The position numbers and the translations under genes are program-made. The notes under the pieces were generated by a model. It did not search any database. It saw only the letters and a list, made by a program, of their open reading frames with translations, and was not told where the DNA came from. From Verrucomicrobiia bacterium (GTDB lineage Bacteria; Verrucomicrobiota; Verrucomicrobiia; Verrucomicrobiales; DEV007), in assembly GCA_030427505.1 (NCBI GenBank), contig JAUICH010000014.1:1-64000 (forward strand): a stretch of 64,000 nt of DNA. Reading direction: 5' to 3'. Shown here in pieces: positions 46,082-53,802 of the stretch; the first letter of the stretch is position 1; every line of letters begins with the position of its first letter.

Positions 46082-46705
46082 CTAATCCGCCAGTTCCTGG
46101 GTGAAGTGCTCCACCAGCCACTGGAGGCGGTGAATGGGATCTGGTTCTGCCAGCAGATGCTGACGGAGTTCCGTGTCTTCCACCAGGTTGTGAGAGACCA
46201 CGTCCGCGACCGCCCCGGGATTGTCCAGGGTTTCCAAGTGATCGAAGAGCTTGGCGGTAATCTTGGTCTGTTCCCGTTCGATCAGCAGATTCCGGGTAAT
46301 GCCGAGTAGTTCGTCCACGAGATGCGCGGTGTCCGCGACGTCGCGGGGTTCCTCATCGATGGGTTCGATGGTGGCGATGCGGAAGGGTTCTTCCTGAGTC
46401 CATCCGGTGAAGCGAATGCGCCGCAGGCCCTGCAATATGAGGTGGGAAGTACCGTCGTTTTGCTTCACACAGGCTCGGACGAGACCAGCGGTGGACTCTT
46501 CGTACACTTCTTCGCTGTCTTCCGGTTCGTCCGCCCGGATGGTGGCGACGGAGAACATGCGGTCATGGGCCAGGGCATAGCGGACCATGTCCTGATAGCG
46601 GGGCTCGTAGATGTAGAGGGGCAGAATGCAGCGGGGGAACAGGTGACAGTTCCGAAGCGCAATGATCGGGATTGTGTCAGGTAGCTCCGTCTTGCTGAAA
46701 GGCAT
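46082..46705 (-). CDS. LON substrate-binding (N-terminal) domain protein
   Basis: A 207-aa stand-alone LON N-terminal domain (PF02190-type) protein, starting at the ATG at 46705. The frame is open far upstream to 47035, but that part lacks conservation and overlaps the rpsO leader. The core IIALRNCHLFPRCILPLYIY, then EPRYQDMVRYAL, matches the beta-sandwich start of the family. AGLVRACVKQNDGTSHLILQ followed by GLRRIRF gives the conserved G-R-RI core. No ATPase or protease domain is present. Such proteins are thought to bind substrates or act as adaptors. It is divergent from rpsO. Confidence 0.85.
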   Translation of the reverse strand: MPFSKTELPDTIPIIALRNCHLFPRCILPLYIYEPRYQDMVRYALAHDRMFSVATIRADEPEDSEEVYEESTAGLVRACVKQNDGTSHLILQGLRRIRFTGWTQEEPFRIATIEPIDEEPRDVADTAHLVDELLGITRNLLIEREQTKITAKLFDHLETLDNPGAVADVVSHNLVEDTELRQHLLAEPDPIHRLQWLVEHFTQELAD

Positions 46706-47057
46706 GAGTCTGGAAAACGCTTGGAGAGAAAAAGGCCCCAATCGGCTATGTGTTACGTTTGGCGGCAGGAAGCCGTTGAAGAAATTTCTACGTCTGGCGG
46801 AAAGGATTGGAGGGAGAAAAAGGAGATGACGTTCAAGGATCCGGAAAGTTTGCCGGAGGGGGGGCAGGGGTGCTTGCCCGGACTTTGCTATCGGGCCGTA
46901 CCCAAGTGGGGGAGCATGCGGAAGAAAAATTCGGATGTCATGAAATTCATCCCGCGTGATTTTCCGTTGCAAGGTTACTGAAATGTGATTTTGTAGCGCC
47001 CACTTACAAGAAGAACAAGAGACAAATGGCGTCAAGGTGATGCCCTTCGTTTAAGGA
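46706..47057. other. Divergent leader between LON-domain gene and rpsO
   Basis: A 352-nt gap with no convincing gene. A frame on the plus strand (46721-46981) is antisense to the extended LON frame and lacks an RBS. A run of G (near 46857-46868) and an AT-richer stretch near 46985-47030 precede rpsO; no clear promoter was found. Confidence 0.4.
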
Positions 47058-47315
47058 ATGAGTGACGTAACCACCAATATCAAAGAGCTCCAACTGCACG
47101 ATAGCGACACGGGTAGTGCCGACGTGCAGGTTGCGCGGCTCACGCACCGGATCAACCACCTCACGCAGCATCTTTCCGGCAATAAGAAAGACTTTTCCTC
47201 CCGCCGTGGATTGCTGCGCTTGGTCGCCCGTCGCCGTAAGCTTCTGGACTACTTGGCCAGAACTGAAAACGATCGCTACCAGAAAGTAATCAAAGCTTTG
47301 AGCTTGCGCCGGTAA
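47058..47315 (+). CDS. rpsO: 30S ribosomal protein S15
   Basis: An 85-aa ribosomal protein that binds 16S rRNA early in small-subunit assembly. The family's [20 protein letters not shown] segment and the [20 protein letters not shown] helix pair are intact, with length close to the usual 88-89 aa. It is followed by pnp, the widely conserved rpsO-pnp order in bacteria. In other bacteria S15 represses its own translation and PNPase cleaves the joint mRNA, so regulation through the leader is plausible here too. Confidence 0.97.
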   Translation: MSDVTTNIKELQLHDSDTGSADVQVARLTHRINHLTQHLSGNKKDFSSRRGLLRLVARRRKLLDYLARTENDRYQKVIKALSLRR

Positions 47316-47319
47316 CCCG

Positions 47320-47335
47320 GCGCATTTGCGCTTTT
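47320..47335 (+). terminator. Weak terminator-like hairpin after rpsO
   Basis: GCGC-ATTT-GCGC followed by TTTTA lies 5 nt after the rpsO stop. The stem is short, so it may act as a partial terminator or as an RNA-processing site before pnp. Confidence 0.35.
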
Positions 47336-47485
47336 AGGGGCCTGCCGTTTTCGAATTGCAGAGCCCTCCAGTCCGTGAAGCCACCGGCGGGAGTTTCCGT
47401 TGGGGCTTTCCCTCCAGCTCCGCCCCCCAATTGGAGTCAGGTGTCATGGCAAAAAACCGCCCCTCACCGTGCCCCGGTTCCGGGT

Positions 47486-47505
47486 CATGGCCTTTTCAGG
47501 CCATG
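47486..47505 (+). promoter_or_regulatory. Hairpin in the pnp leader
   Basis: A perfect 7-bp stem CATGGCC-TTTTCA-GGCCATG lies about 80 nt before the pnp ATG. In other bacteria pnp leaders carry a stem-loop cut by RNase III in an autoregulatory loop. This hairpin has the right place for such a role, but its function is not shown by the sequence. Confidence 0.4.
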
Positions 47506-47586
47506 TGCCGCGCGTACTGATACGCCGGGGTTTGTTCGGGAATTTACGGGCGGACCGTAAAAATTTTTAACACAGAAAGAAAACAC

Positions 47587-49752
47587 ATGAGTATAACTAA
47601 CGTAACGAGCCAGGTCGGCTCGACCCAAATCACGTTCGAAACCGGTAAGATGGGTAAACTCGCCGATGGCGCGGTGACCGTTCAGACCGGTGAGACGATC
47701 GTCATGGTGACGGCCGTTTCCGCAACGAAAGTCAAGGAGGGCCAGGACTGGTTCCCTCTGTCCGTGGAATACAAGGAAAAGGCCGCCGCGGCGGGCCGTT
47801 TCCCCGGCGGCTACTTCAAGCGCGAAGGCCGTCCCACTGAAAAAGAGATCCTTACCTGCCGGATGACCGACCGCCCCCTGCGGCCGCTGTTCCCGAAAGG
47901 CTACTATTACGACACCCAGATCGTCGCCCTGCTGCTGAGCGCGGACGGGGAAAACGATCCGGACGTACTTAGCATGAACGGCGCCTCCGCCGCCCTGTGC
48001 ATTTCGGACATTCCCTTTGCGGGACCGATCGGCGCGGTGCGTGTGGGCTTGATCGACGGCCAGTTCGTCGCCAACCCGACCCACGAACAGCGCGCGGAGA
48101 GCGAGCTGGACCTGGTCTACGCCGGGACCCGTGACGAGGTCATCATGATTGAAGGCTCCGCCGAGGAATTGCCGGAAGAACGCTTCAAGGAAGCGCTGTC
48201 CTTCGCCAAGGAACGCGTGGCGGAACTTTGCGCCGCTCAGGAAGAACTGATGCAAAAGGCTGGCAAGCCGAAGCGTGAAGTGGCTCTACTGGACGTGAAT
48301 CAGGACCTCCTGAACGTGGCCTACGAAGTAGCGGGAGACCGCATCGAAGGCGCGTTGTTCTTGCCTGGCAAGGTGGAACGCCACAAGGCCGTGGACGCCT
48401 TGCGCGGCGAAGTGGAAGCGAAGATCCTGGAACGCTACCCGGAAGCCGGCGGCTTCGAAATGGCCCAGGCTTTCGACTACCTGCAGAAAAAAGCTGTCCG
48501 CACCAGTAACCTGGAGCAAGGCAAGCGCCCCGACGGACGCGGCATCGATGACCTGCGCGTGCTGACCGCAGAGGTGGGCATGATCCCGCGTTCTCACGGC
48601 TCCAGCCTGTTCTCCCGTGGGGAAACCCAGGCGCTGGCCCTGGCTACCCTGGCCCCGACTGACGAGAGCCAGTTCATGGACAACTACGGCGGAGGTGAAG
48701 ACACCAAGCGCTTCATCCTGCACTACAACTTCCCGCCCTTCAGCGTGGGTGAAACCGGCCGGATGGGCGGGCTGAACCGCCGCGAGATCGGTCACGGTGC
48801 CCTGGCGGAACGTTCCGTCTTGCCGGTGGTACCCTCCACGGAAGACTTCCCCTACGCCATCCGCGTGAGCAGCGAGGTGATGGAGTCCAATGGTTCCACC
48901 TCCATGGCCACGGTGTGCAGCGCCAGCATGGCGTTGATGAACGCCGGCGTGCCGCTGATCCGCCCGGTGGCGGGTATCTCCGTGGGCCTGGTGGCTGACT
49001 TGGCGGACGACGGCAGCATCCAGCGTTACAACACCATGCTGGACATCATCGGCAGCGAAGACTTCTTCGGTGACATGGACTTCAAACTCTGTGGCACCTC
49101 GGAAGGCGTGACCGGCTACCAGTTGGACCTGAAGCTGCCGGGCATTCCGCTGGAGATCCTCTTCGAAGCGATCGACAAGGCGAAGAACGGCCGTGGCAAG
49201 GTGCTGGAGGTGATGAACGCCGCCATCAGCGAAACCGGCGCGCTTAGCGAGCACGCTCCGCGCATCGAGTCGGTGAAGATCGACCCGGAGAAGATCGGCG
49301 AACTCATCGGACCTGGCGGCCGCGTCATCAAGGGCATCCAGGCTGAAACCGGCGCCGAGATCAACATCGAGGAAGACGGTACAGTGCACATCTACGCCGC
49401 CAAGAAGGAAGGGCTGGACCGCGCGCTGGAACTGGTCAAGCGCATCACCGCCGAGATCGAAGTGGGCGCGACCTACTACGGCAAGGTGGTGTCCACCACG
49501 AACTTCGGCGCCTTCATGGAAGTGCTGCCCGGCAAGGACGGCATGATCCACATCTCCGAGCTCGCGGACTTCCGCGTGGGCAAGGTGGAAGACGTGGTGA
49601 AGGTCGGCGACATGATCTGGGCCAAGTGCATCGGCATCGATGAGAAGGGCCGGGTCAAGATGAGCCGCAAAGCCGCCATGGCGGAGCGCGCCATCGAGCA
49701 CGACAAAGAGCTGGCTGGGGCCGATTCCTCTTCTTCCGATGATCAAGGCTAA
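47587..49752 (+). CDS. pnp: Polynucleotide phosphorylase
   Basis: A 721-aa 3'-5' phosphorolytic exoribonuclease, a trimer in the cytoplasm and part of the RNA degradosome in many bacteria. Two RNase PH-like domains are present: the first with [18 protein letters not shown], the second with [11 protein letters not shown] and the catalytic [20 protein letters not shown]. An alpha-helical linker lies between them. A KH domain ([20 protein letters not shown], approximately) and an S1 domain ([20 protein letters not shown]) complete the protein. All expected domains are present at normal length. It follows rpsO, with a strong terminator downstream. Confidence 0.98.
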   Translation: MSITNVTSQVGSTQITFETGKMGKLADGAVTVQTGETIVMVTAVSATKVKEGQDWFPLSVEYKEKAAAAGRFPGGYFKREGRPTEKEILTCRMTDRPLRPLFPKGYYYDTQIVALLLSADGENDPDVLSMNGASAALCISDIPFAGPIGAVRVGLIDGQFVANPTHEQRAESELDLVYAGTRDEVIMIEGSAEELPEERFKEALSFAKERVAELCAAQEELMQKAGKPKREVALLDVNQDLLNVAYEVAGDRIEGALFLPGKVERHKAVDALRGEVEAKILERYPEAGGFEMAQAFDYLQKKAVRTSNLEQGKRPDGRGIDDLRVLTAEVGMIPRSHGSSLFSRGETQALALATLAPTDESQFMDNYGGGEDTKRFILHYNFPPFSVGETGRMGGLNRREIGHGALAERSVLPVVPSTEDFPYAIRVSSEVMESNGSTSMATVCSASMALMNAGVPLIRPVAGISVGLVADLADDGSIQRYNTMLDIIGSEDFFGDMDFKLCGTSEGVTGYQLDLKLPGIPLEILFEAIDKAKNGRGKVLEVMNAAISETGALSEHAPRIESVKIDPEKIGELIGPGGRVIKGIQAETGAEINIEEDGTVHIYAAKKEGLDRALELVKRITAEIEVGATYYGKVVSTTNFGAFMEVLPGKDGMIHISELADFRVGKVEDVVKVGDMIWAKCIGIDEKGRVKMSRKAAMAERAIEHDKELAGADSSSSDDQG

Positions 49753-49825
49753 GTAAGCCCAGCAGTCAGCCTGGCCCGGTGGAGTTTAGAGATTCCCGCC
49801 GGGCCGCGCACATTCTCCAGAAACA

Positions 49826-49865
49826 AACGCCCGCGGAGTTTAGACTCCGCGGGCGTTCTTGTTTT
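49826..49865 (+). terminator. Rho-independent terminator of pnp
   Basis: A perfect 14-bp stem (AACGCCCGCGGAGT with ACTCCGCGGGCGTT) around the loop TTAG, followed by CTTGTTTT. It is the strongest terminator seen in the window and lies 74 nt after the pnp stop. Confidence 0.9.
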
Positions 49866-49869
49866 CCCG

Positions 49870-49957
49870 GACAGGGAGACAGGGAGACAGGGAGACAGGG
49901 AGACAGGGAGACAGGGAGACAGGGAGACAGGGAGACAGGGAGACAGGGAGACAGGGA
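49870..49957. repeat. 8-bp tandem repeat (GACAGGGA)x11
   Basis: Eleven exact copies of GACAGGGA (88 nt) between the pnp terminator and the IS3-like insertion. All frames through it encode simple repeats. It is likely slippage-prone and could vary in length between strains. Confidence 0.95.
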
Positions 49958-49973
49958 GAGGTGCAGTGGATTT

Positions 49974-50382
49974 TTGGACCACTGATTGGGTTTAACTAGA
50001 TTTGCCGGGTTTGCGCGGGCTTGGGGTTTCTTGGGTTTCGGCGTCCAGGAGGATGGCGGCCTTTTTTAGAATGAGGTTTTCGCTCTTGAGCTTGGCGATC
50101 TCGCGCCGCAGGCGGCGCAGTTCGTCCGCTGGAGACTCCTCGCCTTCGGCTGGGAGCTTGGCGCTCCCGAACCGCGCCGCCTGCGTCAAGCGTGGCTCCT
50201 CCTCTGAGCGGGCCTGGCGCACCCAGGCGTAGAGACAACTGAGCTCGATCTCCAGGTCTCGGGCTACCTCCTTCGGCGGCCTGCCGTTCTCCACTATCGC
50301 AACGGCCTGCTGCTTGAACTCTGCACTGTAGCGTTTTTGGGTTCTTCCCATCTTTGGTTTATTGGGTTATCCAGTGGTCCAA
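49974..50382 (-). mobile_element. 409-bp IS3-like element carrying only orfA
   Basis: The left end TTGGACCACTGA (49974-49985) and the reverse complement of the right end TTGGACCACTGG (50371-50382) form 12-bp terminal inverted repeats with one mismatch. The element is flanked by perfect 6-bp direct repeats GGATTT (49968-49973 and 50383-50388), a target duplication. Inside is a single gene like IS3-family OrfA; no OrfB/DDE gene is present. Both ends and the target duplication are intact, so it looks like a complete small insertion and not a random deletion remnant. Confidence 0.8.
49992..50351 (-). CDS. IS3-family OrfA-like transposase subunit
   Basis: A 119-aa HTH protein of the IS3/IS911 OrfA class. 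It opens with RTQKRYSAEFKQQAVAIVEN and the HTH, continues with PPKEVARDLEIELSCLYAWV, and ends in a leucine-zipper-like region ADELRRLRREIAKLKSENLI, then LKKAAILLDA. This matches OrfA, which binds the element ends. The DDE catalytic OrfB that would normally follow in the -1 frame is missing from the whole element. It therefore cannot transpose by itself, but may be mobilised in trans, or the OrfA may act as a repressor. Confidence 0.85.
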   Translation of the reverse strand: MGRTQKRYSAEFKQQAVAIVENGRPPKEVARDLEIELSCLYAWVRQARSEEEPRLTQAARFGSAKLPAEGEESPADELRRLRREIAKLKSENLILKKAAILLDAETQETPSPRKPGKSS

Positions 50383-50465
50383 GGATTTACCGCACCTCAG
50401 ACCTCTTGCGCCTTGTTGCGGCCAATCCCAATCCCAATTCGCGGCCTTCACCCTCACACCACGTC

Positions 50466-51224
50466 TTACCGCCGTCTCCGGCGCAGGCGCCTTCTCATCT
50501 TGCGGCGCTTTTTCCACCACGCCATCCGGGCGGCCTCCGCTTCTCCCTCCATGGAGATCGAGGTTGCTGGAATATCAGTTTCGGCCGCGGCGCCCACGCT
50601 ACTCGTTACGGCGTCAGAAGCACTGTCAGCTTCCGCCGCGCCGGCCTGTGCCGCGGCTTCCGCCTCTGCCGCCCTCGCGGCCGCGGCGGCTTCTACTTCC
50701 GCCGCCGCCTGCGCGCTGCGTCCCGCCAGCAGTTCGGACACCTCTTCCTGCACCTTTTCCACCTCGTCCAGGCGCAGTTGGGGGTCGGCCACCATGTAAA
50801 CGTCGCCCGTCAGGCGGTGTTCGTAGAAGAGCATTTTCCGGCCTTCCGTTTCCTTCGTGTCCATGGGCTTCAGCGTCTTCTTGCGCTCCAGCATCAGGGC
50901 CAGGATGTAGCGGGCGTTTTCCGTGTGCGGCTCGTCCTCGTCGATCATCCGCCGCAGCATCGTTTCGGCGGATTCCTTTTCGATCACCTCCGGCTTGTTC
51001 TCCGGCACCGGCGCCTTGTAGGTCGTCAGCCAGAAAGAGAAAGGCTGTAGCTCGCCCTTTACCTCGTCCCAGGCGTCCACCGAGTAGTCCCGCCGCAGGT
51101 AGCCGTCCGACTCCGGATCTTCGAAAATGCAGGTGTAGAAACGTTCTTCGTCTTCAAAGTGCCGCCCGGATTTGGCGCAGATGTTAGAGCGGCGGCTGAT
51201 CTTCCAGGTTTCCTGAATGGCCAT
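50466..51224 (-). CDS. Conserved-looking hypothetical with Ala-rich and Arg-rich tail
   Basis: A 252-aa protein of unknown function. The first ~170 residues look folded: a CAKSGRHFEDEERFYTCIFE pair of cysteines near the N-terminus (a possible zinc site), YLRRDYSVDAWDE and ILALMLERKKTLKPMDTKET. The rest is low complexity: Ala/Glu/Gln repeats, then an Arg-rich end (KRRKMRRRLRRRRR) that may bind nucleic acid. No signal peptide or TM is present. It lies between the IS3-like element and MITE copy 2. The GCC/GCG-rich tail is an area of potential repeat instability. Confidence 0.65.
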   Translation of the reverse strand: MAIQETWKISRRSNICAKSGRHFEDEERFYTCIFEDPESDGYLRRDYSVDAWDEVKGELQPFSFWLTTYKAPVPENKPEVIEKESAETMLRRMIDEDEPHTENARYILALMLERKKTLKPMDTKETEGRKMLFYEHRLTGDVYMVADPQLRLDEVEKVQEEVSELLAGRSAQAAAEVEAAAAARAAEAEAAAQAGAAEADSASDAVTSSVGAAAETDIPATSISMEGEAEAARMAWWKKRRKMRRRLRRRRR

Positions 51225-51324
51225 GGCGAAAATTCAAAAAGGCAGGGGGAGAATAGGGAAGGGGGGGACTGAAAAGATTTCGGGGCGGCGTGACGGCGGC
51301 GGGGATCGCCTCGCGGGCAGTGCA

Positions 51325-51543
51325 CTAGGGTGTGTGGACAAATTGGCGGACGGCCCGGCGCGAGACCATTTTACGGCTGGCAAGGCGCGCCGAGTGCCGT
51401 TGGGTGGTCCCAAAAGAGTGAGGCGGAACGCAGCCAAGCGTAAAATGGGCCGCGTCCATTGAAGATTCGCCGCTTGCGGCGCTAATTCTGTCTTCCTCTT
51501 TCATCAATTCCGGGCGGTTCGGGAATTTGTCCATACACCCTAA
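51325..51543 (-). mobile_element. MITE-like element, copy 2 (inverted)
   Basis: A 219-bp element that is the reverse complement of 29853-30071, with about 91% identity by hand alignment and no indels. Its outer bases are CTAG on the left and CTAA on the right, again YTAR-like. The termini CTAGGGTGTGTGGACAAATT and TTAGGGTGTATGGACAAATT in opposite orientation form the inverted repeats. It lies between the hypothetical gene and the 3' end of the LptF/G-type gene (12 nt from its stop). No frame is shared between the copies. Confidence 0.85.
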
Positions 51544-51555
51544 AAAGTGACAAAC

Positions 51556-53352
51556 CTATGCCGTGGCCGACCGCGACCGGAACAGCTTCGGAAGTTTCAG
51601 CCGCGGCAGTGTGCGGTTCCCGGCGCGATAGTAGAGCAGCACCCCGCCCACGGCCCCGTAAATTACGTTCGTCATCCAGGCGGCGATCACGGCGGGGAGG
51701 TAGCCGCCCTGGCCCAGCGCCAGGAAAATGCCGTTCAGGAAATACATGGATGCAAAGATGATGATGGACGCCGCCACGCCCCCCAGCACGCCGCGCCGGG
51801 AAAACACAATGCCCAGCGGCGCGGACACCAGGACCATCACCAGACAGGCAAAGGGCTCCGCCACGCAGTAGTGCAGGCTGGTCCGGTAGCGGGCCAGCTT
51901 CTTCGGGTCGTAGTCTGAATTCGTTCTCAGGTAGGTCGTCAGGCGTGGAATGCCCAGGTGCTCCGCCTCCAGCGACCGGCTCACCACCTTCCACGGCGTC
52001 TCCCGCCAGTTGGGAATGACCAGCGCGTTCCAGGACTCGATCTCCGGCACGTCGTCTTCCCGGTAGGTGTAGGTCTTGCCGTTGTAAAGCTTCCACTCCT
52101 TCGTCCCGAAGTACCACACCACCGAAGTGGCCCGGAACGTCCGCACCGGCCGCCAGTTGTTGTCGTACTGGACGATCATGACGGACATCATCTTGTCATC
52201 TGAAATGTTCAGCGGAATGCGGCCCACGAACCACGTGCGGTGGTCGGTCGGGTTCACATACAGCCAGCCTTTCTTTTCCCACTGTTCCTTGCTCTTGCCG
52301 TCCTTCGAGCCGTCGTTAATCGCGTCCATGAAGGCCGCTTTGTAGGCTTCCGACCGCGGCGCCCATTCATACTTGAAGACGAAGGCAATCAGCGAGCAGT
52401 ACACGCCGATCAAAAACAGCGGCAGCAGAATGCGCCCCATGCTCCGTCCCGCGCCTAGCATGGAGATCAGCTCGTTCGCCCGCGACATCTTGCTCAGGGT
52501 AAAGAGCAGCGACAGCAGCAAGGTCACCGGCAGCACGAAGAGGATGACTTTCGGCAACTGCACGATGTAAAAGAAGATCAGCTCGGCAAACCCCACCTTG
52601 GAAGACGCAAAGTCCGGCCCGTTGTCGATGAGGTCGAAAATCAGCCAAATGCCGATGAAGGCCAGCAGACAGAAAAAGAACGGCGTCAGGAAGCTCCGCA
52701 CCAGGTAGCGGTCCATCAGGCTGGACCGGTAGTGCAGCCACATCGCCAGGGGCAGACTGAGGATGAGCAGCGACACCAGCGTCAGCTTGCCCAGATAGGC
52801 CAGCATGGAAACGTCCGCGCCCACCCGGTTGTGCATCAGGGTATCCAGGTTGGCCACGAAGTCCGTGGGCAACCAGGCGACCAGCACCCCCAGGGCCGCC
52901 AGCACCGCGGCGGACAGGAGGGTCCGGTTCCGTCGCAGAAAGGCGCGCTTCATCTGGAGATTCAGCGTGATCGCGGCGCTGATCACGAGCAGGACGGCCC
53001 CCATCCACTGGGCCAGCATGGGGACAATGGGCGGCGAATCCGTCGGCGCCGGCCGGCCCGCCGTCACGGCTTCGGAGACCCGATCCTTGAACTCCTTATA
53101 CTGACCGAAGAACCCCTCCGTTGTGTCCACGGCAAAGCCCACCATCGTGCCGAACAGGACCAGGATGACCAAAAGGACCACCACGGAGACCTTGTTCCAC
53201 TGGCGAACGGATTGAAGAGTGCGCTGGAGAATCGGGTGAATGACCGGAGAACGAAAAGCTGGATCTGACGAATGGAAAAGGCGGCGCCGGAAGCTTCCGG
53301 AACGGTGGCTGCCGAGTCCGTTAACGGATACCGTCGCCCTCCGGCAGGTCAA
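51556..53352 (-). CDS. LptF/LptG-type permease with long N-terminal region
   Basis: A YjgP/YjgQ-family inner-membrane permease, 598 aa, versus ~350-390 aa for LptF or LptG. The C-terminal core has the family's segments: LMDRYLVRSFLTPFFFCLLA, the VILFVLPVTLLLSLLFTLSK helix, SRANELISMLGAGRSMGRIL, the periplasmic beta-jellyroll region (IPLNISDDKMMSVMIVQYDN) and later TM helices. Ahead of it lie extra helices (VSVVVLLVILVLFGTMVGFA; TLLSAAVLAALGVLVAWLP). It should move lipopolysaccharide out of the inner membrane with LptB and LptC. The frame starts with TTG at 53352; the true start is uncertain. Confidence 0.85.
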   Translation of the reverse strand: MTCRRATVSVNGLGSHRSGSFRRRLFHSSDPAFRSPVIHPILQRTLQSVRQWNKVSVVVLLVILVLFGTMVGFAVDTTEGFFGQYKEFKDRVSEAVTAGRPAPTDSPPIVPMLAQWMGAVLLVISAAITLNLQMKRAFLRRNRTLLSAAVLAALGVLVAWLPTDFVANLDTLMHNRVGADVSMLAYLGKLTLVSLLILSLPLAMWLHYRSSLMDRYLVRSFLTPFFFCLLAFIGIWLIFDLIDNGPDFASSKVGFAELIFFYIVQLPKVILFVLPVTLLLSLLFTLSKMSRANELISMLGAGRSMGRILLPLFLIGVYCSLIAFVFKYEWAPRSEAYKAAFMDAINDGSKDGKSKEQWEKKGWLYVNPTDHRTWFVGRIPLNISDDKMMSVMIVQYDNNWRPVRTFRATSVVWYFGTKEWKLYNGKTYTYREDDVPEIESWNALVIPNWRETPWKVVSRSLEAEHLGIPRLTTYLRTNSDYDPKKLARYRTSLHYCVAEPFACLVMVLVSAPLGIVFSRRGVLGGVAASIIIFASMYFLNGIFLALGQGGYLPAVIAAWMTNVIYGAVGGVLLYYRAGNRTLPRLKLPKLFRSRSATA

Positions 53353-53802
53353 GCAGGAGATTTGGAGCCCTTAAATAATTGCGGGTCCGGGCCGGCCCGG
53401 CGAAAAAGCCGGAAACCGGACATGACTCTATAAGGCGGACAGGGCAGATCTCGCGAAGCGATCCGGCGCGAACACGGCCCAAAGGCGGTCTCCGACCTCC
53501 GGGGGCCGGTCCGGGCTGGCAGGAAACTCGCGAACCGGGCGAGAGAATTCAAAACGGCGGCTCCATCGCGACACAGCAGACCCCTCCCAAGCCCCCAGGC
53601 CACTCGCCGAACGCGCTCGGAAATCGCGTTCCGCCTCTGCCCACCGGTCACTTCCCCGAAAGACCCACAAAACCGCATGATCCGTGTAGTGTTTCCCAAG
53701 ATTCCTTCTGTCTTTTCGGGCCCTTAAATCATTGCGACACCTCCCACGCTGCCGTATGTCAACCCCTTCACGACACAACAAGGTCAGGCACGCGGCGATT
53801 CG
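53353..53802. other. Intergenic gap with dispersed repeat block B
   Basis: A 450-nt gap with no credible gene. It contains an inverted copy of repeat block B of the 8.5-9.6 kb array (53600-53635): GAACGCG-CTCGGAAAT-CGCGTTC, flanked by CCACTCGCC and CCGCC. A frame running through it (53349-53699, minus) is likely spurious. The divergent LptF/G-type and dinG-like genes share it as promoter region. Confidence 0.6.
53600..53635 (-). repeat. Dispersed copy of palindromic repeat block B
   Basis: Read on the minus strand, this matches the block B units at 8630, 8951 and 9272: GGCGGAACGCGATTTCCGAG continues CGCGTTCGGCGAGTGG. The 7-bp arms GAACGCG/CGCGTTC are preserved, and differences fall in the loop and flank. 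It is the only copy found outside the array and shows that the unit disperses. Confidence 0.8.

Noticed and set aside
46721-46981. Plus-strand frame in the rpsO leader
   Set aside because: No RBS, rare start codon, and it is opposite the non-conserved extension of the LON-domain frame.
48286-49746. 486-aa frame antisense to pnp
   Set aside because: His/Asp-rich translation without motifs opposite a complete PNPase gene.
51325-51534. Small frame within MITE copy 2 (starts MDKFPNRPE)
   Set aside because: The matching frame in copy 1 is stopped after nine residues; the element is non-coding.
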